Positions 17,258 to 24,567 of a stretch of DNA of 39,452 nucleotides are shown here, in pieces. How positions within the stretch are numbered: position 1 is the first letter of the stretch; each line of letters starts with the position of its first letter. The position numbers and the translations under genes were made by a program. The notes beneath the pieces were generated by a model that was given only the letters and a program-made list of their open reading frames with translations, searched no databases and was not told the DNA's origin. This DNA is from Deltaproteobacteria bacterium (GTDB lineage Bacteria; Desulfobacterota; Binatia; UTPRO1), in NCBI GenBank assembly GCA_029262315.1, contig JAJCZP010000279.1, forward strand, positions 1-39,452, given 5' to 3'.

Positions 17258-18436
17258 ATGGCTGACGTCGTGATCAGTAGCGCGGTACGAACCCCCATCG
17301 GTTCGTTCCGCGGAGCCTTCGCGGGACTGAGCGCCTCGGATCTCGGTGCGCTCGTGGTACAGGACGCCGTCGCGCGCGCCGGCTGTCAGCCCGCCGATGT
17401 CGAACATGTGTTCATGGGCTGCGTGCTCCCCGCTGCGCAGGGTCAGGCTCCCGCACGCCAGTGCGTGATCAAAGCCGGACTGCCGACCTCTGTATCCGCC
17501 ATCACCGTCAACAAAGTCTGCGGCTCTGGTCTGCAGGCCGTCATGTTCGCGCGCCGGGAGCTCGCCCTCGGGGAGGCCGACATCGTCGTCGCGGGTGGGA
17601 TGGAAAGCATGACCAACGCGCCATATGCCCTCGCGGGTGCGCGCGACGGATATCGCATGGGTCCTGGCGAGCTGATCGACACCATGATCCACGATGGGCT
17701 TTGGGATCCCTACCGCGACGTCCACATGGGGACCTGCGGCGACCTCGTGGCCTCGCGCTACGGATTCACGCGCGAAGATCAGGACGCATTCGCGGCTGAG
17801 TCGTACCAGCGCGCCCTCGCAGCCCAAGCAGCGGGCAAGTTCGCAGGCGAGATCCTTCCCGTCCCGGTCCCACAGCGTCGGGGCGATCCGAAAGTCGTCG
17901 ATCAAGACGAAGAGCCGGGACGTGGCGACGCGTCACGCTTCAGCGCGCTCCGACCCGCGTTCACGAAGGACGGCACCGTCACCGCGGCGAACGCTTCCCC
18001 GCTGAACGACGGCGCGGCGGCCCTCCTCCTCGCGTCGGCGAGCAAGGCCGACGCGCTCGGCCTGCCCAAACTCGCCCGCATTGTCGCCGACGCCACCGCC
18101 GCCCACGAGCCGGAATGGTTCACGACCGCCCCCGTGAAGGCACTCGCGTCGCTCTATGAGAAGACCGGCCGCGGACCGCGCGACTGGGATCTCTACGAGA
18201 TCAACGAGGCCTTCGCCGGCGTGACCATGGCCGCCATCAAGGAGCACGGCCTCGATCCCGCGACGGTCAATGTCAACGGCGGTGCGATCGCCCTCGGCCA
18301 CCCGATCGGCTGCTCCGGCGCCCGCCTCCTGGTCACCCTGCTCCACGCCCTCCGCGACCGAGGAAAGCAACGTGGCATCGCCACCCTGTGTCTCGGTGGT
18401 GGTGAGGCCGTTGCCATGGCGGTGGAGCTACTCTAG
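17258..18436 (+). CDS. Thiolase (acetyl-CoA acetyltransferase family)
   Basis: Thiolase of 392 residues that cleaves a 3-oxoacyl-CoA with CoA or condenses two acyl-CoAs. All catalytic residues are in their canonical places: nucleophile Cys88 in NKVCGSGLQ, His348 in NGGAIALGHPIGCSG, and the second Cys378 in LCLGGGEA. MESMTNAPY is also typical. The start ATG is preceded by GAGGAGG at about 17242-17250. It is divergent from the FabG-like SDR. An AtoB/PhaA-type biosynthetic role and a FadA-type degradative role cannot be separated from the sequence; the length and motif spacing fit AtoB/PhaA best. Confidence 0.96.
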   Translation: MADVVISSAVRTPIGSFRGAFAGLSASDLGALVVQDAVARAGCQPADVEHVFMGCVLPAAQGQAPARQCVIKAGLPTSVSAITVNKVCGSGLQAVMFARRELALGEADIVVAGGMESMTNAPYALAGARDGYRMGPGELIDTMIHDGLWDPYRDVHMGTCGDLVASRYGFTREDQDAFAAESYQRALAAQAAGKFAGEILPVPVPQRRGDPKVVDQDEEPGRGDASRFSALRPAFTKDGTVTAANASPLNDGAAALLLASASKADALGLPKLARIVADATAAHEPEWFTTAPVKALASLYEKTGRGPRDWDLYEINEAFAGVTMAAIKEHGLDPATVNVNGGAIALGHPIGCSGARLLVTLLHALRDRGKQRGIATLCLGGGEAVAMAVELL

Positions 18437-18458
18437 CGCGCCGGCACGACGGAACCCG

Positions 18459-19274
18459 CTATTTCACCGCGAAGATCTGAAGACTCGTCAGCGTGTCGGC
18501 GTAGCCGCGCGCCTCTTCGCGCGAAATGCCCATGCCTGTCATCGCCTCGCGAATCGTCGGGTCGTCGAAATCGATTGCGTCCACGAAACTCGCCGCGTGA
18601 TCGACACGCACCTCCGCGAAACCGGCACGGGCGATCGTGGCCAGATACTCGGACCGCAGGCTCGCCCCTCCGATGCAGCCGATATAGGCGTCGAGACTCT
18701 CCAGTACCCCTGGAGGCAACGGGCGCTCGAGAACGATGTCCGAGACCATCAGACGACCGCCCGGACGAAGCACGCGATACGCCTCACCGTACACCCGATC
18801 CTTCTCGGGCGAGAGATTGATCACGCAGTTGGAGATGATCACGTCGACGCTGGCATCGTCGATCGGCAACGCCTCGATGTTCCCCTTTCGGAACTCGACA
18901 TTCTCGATGCCGGCGTTGCGTGCGTTCTCGGTGGCCTTGGCAAGCATCGCATCGGTCATATCGATACCGATGACTCTCCCGCTTGGACCGACCTGACGCG
19001 CCGCCAGGAACGCATCCATGCCCGCCCCCGAACCGAGATCGACCACAACCTCCCCCGGCCGCAGGGCGTCGATCGCCGTTGGGTTGCCACACCCGACTCC
19101 TAGATTCGCCTCGTCTGGCACCGCCGCGAGCTGCTCCTCGCTGTAACCGATACGCCGCCCGGTCTCGCGCACGCGCTCCGCGTCCGCCGCACTTCTGCCC
19201 TCGACGATACGGCTATACCCCTCGCGGACGGCCTCTCGCAGTTCGTCCGCGGACCCGGATCTCGGCGTGCTCAT
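18459..19274 (-). CDS. arsM: Arsenite S-adenosylmethionine methyltransferase (ArsM-type)
   Basis: Predicted to methylate trivalent arsenic from SAM. The product is 271 residues from the ATG at 19274-19272; the upstream in-frame extension overlaps arsI and is rejected. The SAM-binding motif I is [15 protein letters not shown]. The three cysteines that bind As(III) in characterised ArsM enzymes are present as Cys62 (GVGCGNPT), Cys150 ([14 protein letters not shown]) and Cys200 (YIGCIGGAS). The start codon overlaps the arsI stop in an ATGA, so the two are translationally coupled. It is last in the arsR-controlled cluster and converges on the thiolase. Methylarsenite produced here would be a substrate for the neighbouring ArsI. 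Confidence 0.93.
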   Translation of the reverse strand: MSTPRSGSADELREAVREGYSRIVEGRSAADAERVRETGRRIGYSEEQLAAVPDEANLGVGCGNPTAIDALRPGEVVVDLGSGAGMDAFLAARQVGPSGRVIGIDMTDAMLAKATENARNAGIENVEFRKGNIEALPIDDASVDVIISNCVINLSPEKDRVYGEAYRVLRPGGRLMVSDIVLERPLPPGVLESLDAYIGCIGGASLRSEYLATIARAGFAEVRVDHAASFVDAIDFDDPTIREAMTGMGISREEARGYADTLTSLQIFAVK

Positions 19275-19690
19275 GAGGGTTTCGCCTCGAGCTCCACCGT
19301 CGCGTCCCGGCCAAACGTCTCCGAGTCCTGCAGAATCCGATACCACTCCCAGCGCATCCCCTGCGGATCTCGAGTCCAGACCTTGTTCATCGTCGCGTAG
19401 CAGCACGTCGCTTCGGTCTCCTCCGGGCCGACGATCCCCTCGTGCTTGAATCGCATCGCCGCAGCGGTGACGTCGGCTTGCTCGAAACACTCGACCCCGA
19501 GATGGTTCAAGCGCTCCGATGCACCCGGGGCCTCAAAGAGCACGAGCTTCAGCGGCGGGTCTTCGATCGCGAAATTGGCGTAGCCGGGCTTACGTTTGTT
19601 CGGAGTCGTCGCGAACAGTTTCGAGTAATAGTCGATGGCGTCTTCCAGGTTCTCGACGTTCAGTGCCAGCTGCAATCGATTCGTCCTCAT
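19271..19690 (-). CDS. arsI: ArsI/CadI-family VOC metalloenzyme (C-As lyase type)
   Basis: Vicinal-oxygen-chelate dioxygenase of 139 residues in the ArsI/CadI family; ArsI members use Fe(II) and O2 to split the C-As bond of trivalent organoarsenicals. The start ATG at 19690 has AAGGAG 7 bp upstream. The vicinal substrate-binding pair Cys96-Cys97 in EATCCYAT is present at the positions known for ArsI. Candidate metal ligands are Gln7 (RLQLALNV), His63 (LNHLGVE) and Glu115 (WEWY). Gln in the first position is as in CadI. The gene lies 44 bp after the TauD-type dioxygenase and overlaps arsM by 4 bp. A role in heavy-metal (Cd) resistance is the main alternative. Confidence 0.92.
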   Translation of the reverse strand: MRTNRLQLALNVENLEDAIDYYSKLFATTPNKRKPGYANFAIEDPPLKLVLFEAPGASERLNHLGVECFEQADVTAAAMRFKHEGIVGPEETEATCCYATMNKVWTRDPQGMRWEWYRILQDSETFGRDATVELEAKPS

Positions 19691-19734
19691 GGTCGGCTCC
19701 TTCCGTATTGGCCGTGCGCGCGGGCGCCGGCGGT

Positions 19735-20787
19735 CTATGCCTTCGAGGTATCCGCCGCGGCGATCGCCGCCGCGTCCGACACCACACCTTGCTTCTTCGG
19801 AATCCCCTGCTGCACGAACGCGTCGCCGTCGGCCCACTCGCCATGCGCGGTCAGCCACAGCCGCACCATATGGCGCTTGCGGGCGGGCTCCTCGAAATCC
19901 TCGTACGCCGCCCGCGCGTGCAACGCCGTACTGTTCTTGAGGTAGGCGATCTCGCCCGGCTCGAGCATGAACTCGAGATAGTGCGCGGGATCGCCGGCGA
20001 TCGCGTCGATCAAGTCGAGCAACTCGTGCTGTTCCGGTGTGAGGCGCGGCACCTGCCCGTGACGCTGGGCGCCCCGGATGTACCACCCGATGTAGAAGAA
20101 CCGGAGCTGCCCGTCGACGTCGAAGCAGATCGGCAGCGTGAAGTACGGATCTTCGCCGGGGCCCTGCTCCTCGTTCCGATCCCAGTACCAGGGCTCGTAC
20201 AAGAGCGGCGTGAGATCGGGTCGGCGCCGCACGATCTCATTGTAGAGCGTGCCGCAACTCACCATCCGACTTGCCCCCCCGCGCTTGGCGGGGCGAATGC
20301 ACATGAGCGCGATGATGTCGGCCCCGTCGCTGTGATAGTCGAGCCCTACCCTTGTTCTGTACAGCCGCACCGACGGGTCGTCGGGATCCGCGCCTGTATC
20401 ACGCACATGCCCAAGGAGATCGCCGGCGGCGTTCTGCGACACGGCCGTGCCCATGTGGAGGCCGATTCCCCACTGCATGAGCGCGAGGTCTGCTTCGTCG
20501 AACCGATCGACCGGGAGACCCCTGACATTCACGAAGCCGCGGCCGCGCTGCAGGATCTCCATCCACCGCGCGATGCTGGTCGCCAGCGCCGGGAGCGGGA
20601 AGTCGTCCCGCTCCAAGGCGAGCATGGCCTTGCCCGTCGCCTTCGCATGCGTCAATGCCGACTCGAGATCGGCGACCTCGCGGCTGGTCAGGCGGTGCTG
20701 CCAGTCGGCGCACCCCGCAACCTCGGGCCCCGTCCAGACGGCCGGCCCATCGATCGGCGTACAGTGCATCGCCTTCCCCGTCTCCAT
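19735..20787 (-). CDS. TauD/TfdA-type 2-oxoglutarate-dependent dioxygenase in an arsenic cluster
   Basis: Predicted Fe(II)/2-oxoglutarate dioxygenase of 350 residues. The facial triad is visible as His152-x-Asp154 in GLDYHSDGAD and His290 in STALHARAAYED, with Arg309 (RHMVRLWL) the likely 2-oxoglutarate carboxylate ligand. Known relatives hydroxylate the carbon next to sulfonate, ether or phosphonate groups, triggering bond cleavage. The gene is first in a unit with arsI (44 bp) and arsM and has its own promoter with an operator matching that of arsR. A substrate containing arsenic, such as a methylated arsenical or arsenosugar, is therefore plausible but not shown. The start ATG sits in a 12-bp inverted repeat; an internal Met7 is an alternative. 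Confidence 0.88.
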   Translation of the reverse strand: METGKAMHCTPIDGPAVWTGPEVAGCADWQHRLTSREVADLESALTHAKATGKAMLALERDDFPLPALATSIARWMEILQRGRGFVNVRGLPVDRFDEADLALMQWGIGLHMGTAVSQNAAGDLLGHVRDTGADPDDPSVRLYRTRVGLDYHSDGADIIALMCIRPAKRGGASRMVSCGTLYNEIVRRRPDLTPLLYEPWYWDRNEEQGPGEDPYFTLPICFDVDGQLRFFYIGWYIRGAQRHGQVPRLTPEQHELLDLIDAIAGDPAHYLEFMLEPGEIAYLKNSTALHARAAYEDFEEPARKRHMVRLWLTAHGEWADGDAFVQQGIPKKQGVVSDAAAIAAADTSKA

Positions 20788-20823
20788 AGTTCGAGAGTAC
20801 TGGAACTATGGAGAGGTTGTCAA
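20781..20823 (-). promoter_or_regulatory. Promoter and ArsR-type operator of the dioxygenase-arsI-arsM unit
   Basis: On the minus strand TTGACA (20823-20818) is a consensus -35 box. About 17 bp further, the expected -10 region (GTACTC, 20800-20795) lies inside the dyad TTCGAG-AGTA-CTGGAA (20790-20805). A longer perfect inverted repeat with 12-bp arms (20781-20792 and 20803-20814, 10-bp spacer) surrounds it and includes the ATG. Only 7 bases separate the -10 from the ATG, so the transcript may be leaderless. A repressor bound here would block RNA polymerase directly. Confidence 0.7.
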
Positions 20824-20871
20824 GTGGGTCGCAGAAAAACCGTGGCGTGCGGGGGACGGACCAGACCGATC

Positions 20872-21201
20872 TCAGGAGGCCTTGCGCGTTGCGGTACGGC
20901 GGGGCGTCGACACCGCGACCCCCTGGCAACAGCTCTCGGTCAGAAACGAGAGCAGGCCCTGCATGGCATCGAAATTGGGTCCGTAGATGAGCGAGCGCCC
21001 GTCACGCCGGCAGGTGACGATCCCCGCGTTCTTGAGCTCTTTCAAATGAAACGACAGCGTCGCGGGCGGTACCCCGAGCGTTTTCCCGATCTGCCCGGCA
21101 GGCAGACCCGCCACACCCGCCCGGACGAGCAAACGGAAGATATCGAGCCGGGCCTCCTGCGCGAGCGCACTCAGCGTCCGGATGGCAACCTGCTTCTTCA
21201 T
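20872..21201 (-). CDS. arsR: ArsR/SmtB-family metalloregulator
   Basis: Winged-helix repressor of 109 residues, expected to leave DNA on binding As(III). The helix-turn-helix is QIGKTLGVPPATLSFHLKEL (about residues 37-56) and the wing is CRRDGRSLIYG. Candidate arsenic ligands are the adjacent Cys91-Cys92 in TESCCQG, plus Cys64. This resembles ArsR proteins that carry their thiols in the C-terminal dimerisation helix rather than in the DNA-recognition helix. Its promoter holds a dyad matching the one in front of the dioxygenase gene 84 bp downstream, so autoregulation and control of that unit are inferred. No ACR3, ArsB or ArsC gene is found nearby. Confidence 0.94.
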   Translation of the reverse strand: MKKQVAIRTLSALAQEARLDIFRLLVRAGVAGLPAGQIGKTLGVPPATLSFHLKELKNAGIVTCRRDGRSLIYGPNFDAMQGLLSFLTESCCQGVAVSTPRRTATRKAS

Positions 21202-21203
21202 AT

Positions 21204-21235
21204 TTCCAGTTTACTCGAAACGTCTGCAGGGTCAA
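21204..21235 (-). promoter_or_regulatory. Autoregulatory promoter/operator of arsR
   Basis: Minus strand: TTGACC (21235-21230) as -35, a 16-bp spacer, then TAAACT (21213-21208) as -10. The dyad TTCGAG-TAAA-CTGGAA (plus-strand 21204-21219) covers the -10. Over 21 bases including the start codon it agrees at 17 positions with the site before the dioxygenase gene. Six bases separate the -10 from the ATG, so a leaderless or nearly leaderless arsR transcript is predicted. Confidence 0.68.
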
Positions 21236-21248
21236 GCTGCCACGACCG

Positions 21249-22370
21249 CTATCGGCCACCCGTCGCGCGCTCGAACATTGCGGTCTCGACCTCGGCCGCG
21301 GGCGCGAACGGCCGATTGAGCGTCGGCTGAGGAGGCTCCTCGAACGTGGGCACGGCGCTCGCCTGCGCGGCGTAGTTCGCGAAGTACTCGCGCACCCCGG
21401 CACGTGCAAGCACGTCGTCGAGCGCGTCACTGGGTGCATCCTGATACCGTGCGAGGAGCACACTACGCGCCTCTTTCAAGAACGCTGGCGCGACAATCGT
21501 CACGCGGTCGCCGCGCGCGAACGTCAGCTCGGCCTCGCCCGCAACCGTCGCCCGGCTGACCCACGGAAGGTAGAGTCGACCCATGTCGCGGAGCACTGCG
21601 ATCAAGGTGTCGGGCACGTCTCCGGGCGTGGCCCACGCGCCCGGCGCGAGATCCTCGGGATGCAGCAGTCGATGGGTGTGTTGCACGACCGCCGGGCCGT
21701 GTTCGTCGAGCCACCCTCGGCACACGGGGTCGTTGATGAAGTGTGCCGCATCGGCACCGAAGAGCGCGAAGTCGGCGAGGCACGGTCGCATGCCGAAGAG
21801 AAACGGTGTGGCCTCGAAGTGCGCGTTCAGCACCCGGACCCATGGGAGCAGCACCTCGTCGATCCACGCCTGAATGTTCTCTTGCGTAGCCCCGAAGGCT
21901 GCACAGCTCGCGGTCACGTAGTCGGCCACCATCGTGGCGACCTCGTGACACGGCAGCGGCGTCTCGTAGCTGACCTCGCGACCGATTTCCCACGAACCGT
22001 GCTCGCGATTCTGTGGGAAGAACCAGCGCGAGCCGACGGCGGGTCGATAGAACCACTCGTCGACGACATCCTCGATCGCGAAGCAGAGGAACCGCTGTAC
22101 GGGGTCGCTGGGAAGGATCGACGGCTCGGGCACACGTGTCTCAAGGTGGAGCATCATCGCGGTCGTGTCCCACATGTAGCCACCGTCAGGCGTCTGGACG
22201 ACGGGCATGCCGCCCGGCCACCCGGCGGCACGAGCCTCGGGATGCCCACCGCCGAAACGCCGGAAAAGATACGGGATCCGCTTGTACTCGAAGTAGGCCT
22301 GAATCTTCCGCGTGAAGTACGACGGGGTCACGCCATACAAGCGATAGGGCTGATCGGCTGAATTGACCAT
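21249..22370 (-). CDS. Glutathione S-transferase-like protein, extended
   Basis: This 373-residue protein has an N-terminal thioredoxin-fold GST domain (YRLYGVTPSYFTRKIQAYFE, then GGMPVVQTPDGGYMWDT with the cis-Pro and following acidic/Thr residues that bind glutathione) and a helical C-terminal domain (FLFGMRPCLADFALFGADA). Beyond about residue 240 there is a further segment not found in ordinary 200-220-residue GSTs. The start ATG has GGGAGG about 4 bp upstream. It lies 47 bp upstream of arsR on the same strand, but arsR has its own promoter in that gap, so co-regulation is uncertain. It could act in detoxification or as a glutathione lyase; no substrate can be named. Confidence 0.85.
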   Translation of the reverse strand: MVNSADQPYRLYGVTPSYFTRKIQAYFEYKRIPYLFRRFGGGHPEARAAGWPGGMPVVQTPDGGYMWDTTAMMLHLETRVPEPSILPSDPVQRFLCFAIEDVVDEWFYRPAVGSRWFFPQNREHGSWEIGREVSYETPLPCHEVATMVADYVTASCAAFGATQENIQAWIDEVLLPWVRVLNAHFEATPFLFGMRPCLADFALFGADAAHFINDPVCRGWLDEHGPAVVQHTHRLLHPEDLAPGAWATPGDVPDTLIAVLRDMGRLYLPWVSRATVAGEAELTFARGDRVTIVAPAFLKEARSVLLARYQDAPSDALDDVLARAGVREYFANYAAQASAVPTFEEPPQPTLNRPFAPAAEVETAMFERATGGR

Positions 22371-22473
22371 GGAACCTCCCTATGGAGAAACGTCCGTATC
22401 GCAAGCGTCGAAGCAAGGGTCGAGCGCACCCGCCTCTGCAAGATCGTGTGGCAGCATCGACGCTCGTGCCGGA

Positions 22474-24090
22474 CTACGCGACCTTGCGCTCGCCGGTTGC
22501 CGGCGGCGCTTGCTCCGAGGTGGAGCCAGCGAGCGCACCGATCACCTCATAGGCCGCGCCGTATCCCGGAAGGAAGGTCACACCAGGGCCCGGGTGGCAC
22601 GCCGCCCCGCAGAGATACAAACCGGCGATCGGCGTTGCATGCGCAGAGCCCTCGATCGTAGCGCGCCCACCGATCATCTGCTCCGGATGAATCAGGCCGT
22701 GGGTGAAGTCACCGTTGGTCGCGCCCTGCATTGCGGCGAAGTGGTCCGAGGAGAACACGGCCTGGTCGACAATGAGGTCGCGAAACCCGGGCAGGTGCTC
22801 CTCGATGCGGGCGATGACGCGCGCGGCCATCGCATCTCGAAGGCGGCCGCGATCTTCGCGCGGCGCGGCACAGGGGAAGTAGAAGCCGTAGCTCGTGCCG
22901 ATGTGGAATCCAGGTGGCGCCAGATCCGGATCGAGCACGGTCGGAATCTGCAAGCTGATGGGCGCGTACTCCGGCACTTCGCCACGCGCACATGCCTCGA
23001 ACCCGGCCTGCACCTGCTCGGGATCGGGCACGAGCGCCGTGATGAAACGCGTGCGGGGATCGCGATTGAGATGCGCCCAGGGCGCGGCGAACTGGGGCAA
23101 CGCGCGCAACTTGAAGAGCACGTGCATGTACGCGCCCCGATGCTCGACGGCGCGCACGGCGGTCGCGTACTCCGACGTCAGGTGCTGCTCACCCACCAAC
23201 CCGAAGAACGTCGCCGGCTTGTCGAGGTTCGAAAGCACGGCCCGTGCCGACAGGAACTCGCCGTTCTTCAGCTCGACGCCGGTGGCGACGCCGTCGGTCA
23301 CGATGATCTGCCGCACGGGGGCCTTCAGCCGCACCTCGCCGCCGTGCGCCTCGATCGAGCGCGCCAGCGCCTCCGACAACGAGCCCATGCCGCCCTTCAC
23401 CCGCCGCATCAACCCACCACCGTCGTTCACCGCCAGGGTGTAGACGAGGCAGAGCGCGCTCCCCGGCGTGTACGGGCCCTTGTACGTCGACTGGATCGCC
23501 ACGAACGCCAGCATCGCCCGCAGCGTGCGGTGCTTCTGCTTGTCGGGAAGGAAGCGATCGATCAGATCCATCGCGCTTCCGGTAAAGGCGAGTTCGAGCT
23601 GCGCACGCGCGGTCGCGCTCGGGGCCTCCGCGAGCAACCGCTCGAGCGAGCGCGGCGTGCTTCGCGGCGTGAAGCGATCCATCACGCTCGCCGGATATTG
23701 GCAGAAGCGCATCAAGCCGACGAAGCCCCACATGGCGCGTGGCCCGAAGCTTCTGAGGATGTGCGCCGCCAGCCGCACCGGATTTCGGTAGAATACCAAA
23801 GGCGACGCATCCGCGGCGCTCAGGTTCACTGACATCACCGGCAGGTCGATGAACTCGGCCCCGTAGCGTTCGAACTCCAGCTCGTCCACGAGATCCTTCG
23901 CAAGCGGAAAGAGCAGGCTGGCACCGACGTCGTTGCGACAGCCCGAGAGGATCTCGCGGCTCCCCGCCATCCCGCCCACGTAGTCGTTCTTCTCGACGGC
24001 AAGCACCCGAAGACCGTGCCGTGCGAGGACCGCCGCGGCCGCCATGCCATTGTGGCCGGCGCCGACGACAATCGCGTCGTAGTCAGGCAT
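22474..24090 (-). CDS. FAD-dependent oxidoreductase, phytoene desaturase-like
   Basis: Flavin-dependent oxidoreductase of the phytoene dehydrogenase/CrtI-like superfamily, 538 residues. The ATG at 24090 is chosen because MPDYDAIVVGAGHNGMAAAA begins directly with the dinucleotide-binding motif (GAGHNG) near the N-terminus. The NDYVGGMAGSREI segment follows. The C-terminal FAD-binding motif is GLYLCGAACHPGPGVTFLPGYGA. Most proteins of this type in non-pigmented bacteria have no known substrate and resemble pyridine nucleotide-disulfide oxidoreductase domain protein 2. There are no carotenoid genes nearby, so a carotenoid role is not supported. It is divergent from the ABM-domain gene. Confidence 0.9.
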   Translation of the reverse strand: MPDYDAIVVGAGHNGMAAAAVLARHGLRVLAVEKNDYVGGMAGSREILSGCRNDVGASLLFPLAKDLVDELEFERYGAEFIDLPVMSVNLSAADASPLVFYRNPVRLAAHILRSFGPRAMWGFVGLMRFCQYPASVMDRFTPRSTPRSLERLLAEAPSATARAQLELAFTGSAMDLIDRFLPDKQKHRTLRAMLAFVAIQSTYKGPYTPGSALCLVYTLAVNDGGGLMRRVKGGMGSLSEALARSIEAHGGEVRLKAPVRQIIVTDGVATGVELKNGEFLSARAVLSNLDKPATFFGLVGEQHLTSEYATAVRAVEHRGAYMHVLFKLRALPQFAAPWAHLNRDPRTRFITALVPDPEQVQAGFEACARGEVPEYAPISLQIPTVLDPDLAPPGFHIGTSYGFYFPCAAPREDRGRLRDAMAARVIARIEEHLPGFRDLIVDQAVFSSDHFAAMQGATNGDFTHGLIHPEQMIGGRATIEGSAHATPIAGLYLCGAACHPGPGVTFLPGYGAAYEVIGALAGSTSEQAPPATGERKVA

Positions 24091-24206
24091 TCGCAGAGCT
24101 TCCCACAGGTGCCCCCTGAGAAACAACTGGGCCGGCGTCGCTCGTTTGAGATGACACCGCGCGGACGGTAGTCTCGCCCTCCATTTCAGCCAGGAGAGGA
24201 ATCATC

Positions 24207-24509
24207 ATGCTCGTTGTCGCGGGAACCATCGGACTCGACCCCACCAAGCGTGAGACCGCCAGTGCTGCCTTCGACGTCATGCGCGAGGCCACCCTGAAGG
24301 AACCGGGCTGCATCTCGTACCAAGCGTTCTTCGATCGCGGGGACCCAGGCACGATCTTCATCTTCGAACAGTGGAAGGACGAGGCTGCGCTGACCGCGCA
24401 CTTCAGCGCTCCCCACATGGCCGAGTTTGGCAAAGCCATGGGCGATTTCGGCGTCACGAGCACCGATGTCCAGCGTTATGACGTCTCCGCACAATCGAAG
24501 TTGATGTAG
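24207..24509 (+). CDS. ABM-domain protein (putative quinol monooxygenase)
   Basis: Small dimeric ferredoxin-like-fold protein of 100 residues in the antibiotic biosynthesis monooxygenase family (YgiN-like). Typical segments are EATLKEPGCISYQAFFD and FIFEQWKDEAALTAHFSAPH, with a conserved Glu-x-Trp and late His. AGGAGAGG precedes the ATG with good spacing. Family members oxidise quinols or polyketides without a cofactor, or simply bind such molecules. It is on the same strand as the radical SAM gene, which begins 58 bp after its stop, so joint expression is possible. The substrate is unknown. Confidence 0.88.
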   Translation: MLVVAGTIGLDPTKRETASAAFDVMREATLKEPGCISYQAFFDRGDPGTIFIFEQWKDEAALTAHFSAPHMAEFGKAMGDFGVTSTDVQRYDVSAQSKLM

Positions 24510-24567
24510 GCGCGCGGGGCACGCGTCAGGTTGTACGAGTAGGTCTCCGTGATAACCCTAGCAGGCT

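Noticed and set aside
19519-21330. 603-codon plus-strand open frame
   Set aside because: Antisense to arsI, the dioxygenase and arsR, all with intact catalytic motifs. No domain is recognisable in it.
22363-23832. 489-codon plus-strand open frame
   Set aside because: Antisense to the FAD oxidoreductase. Composition is Arg-rich with no motifs.
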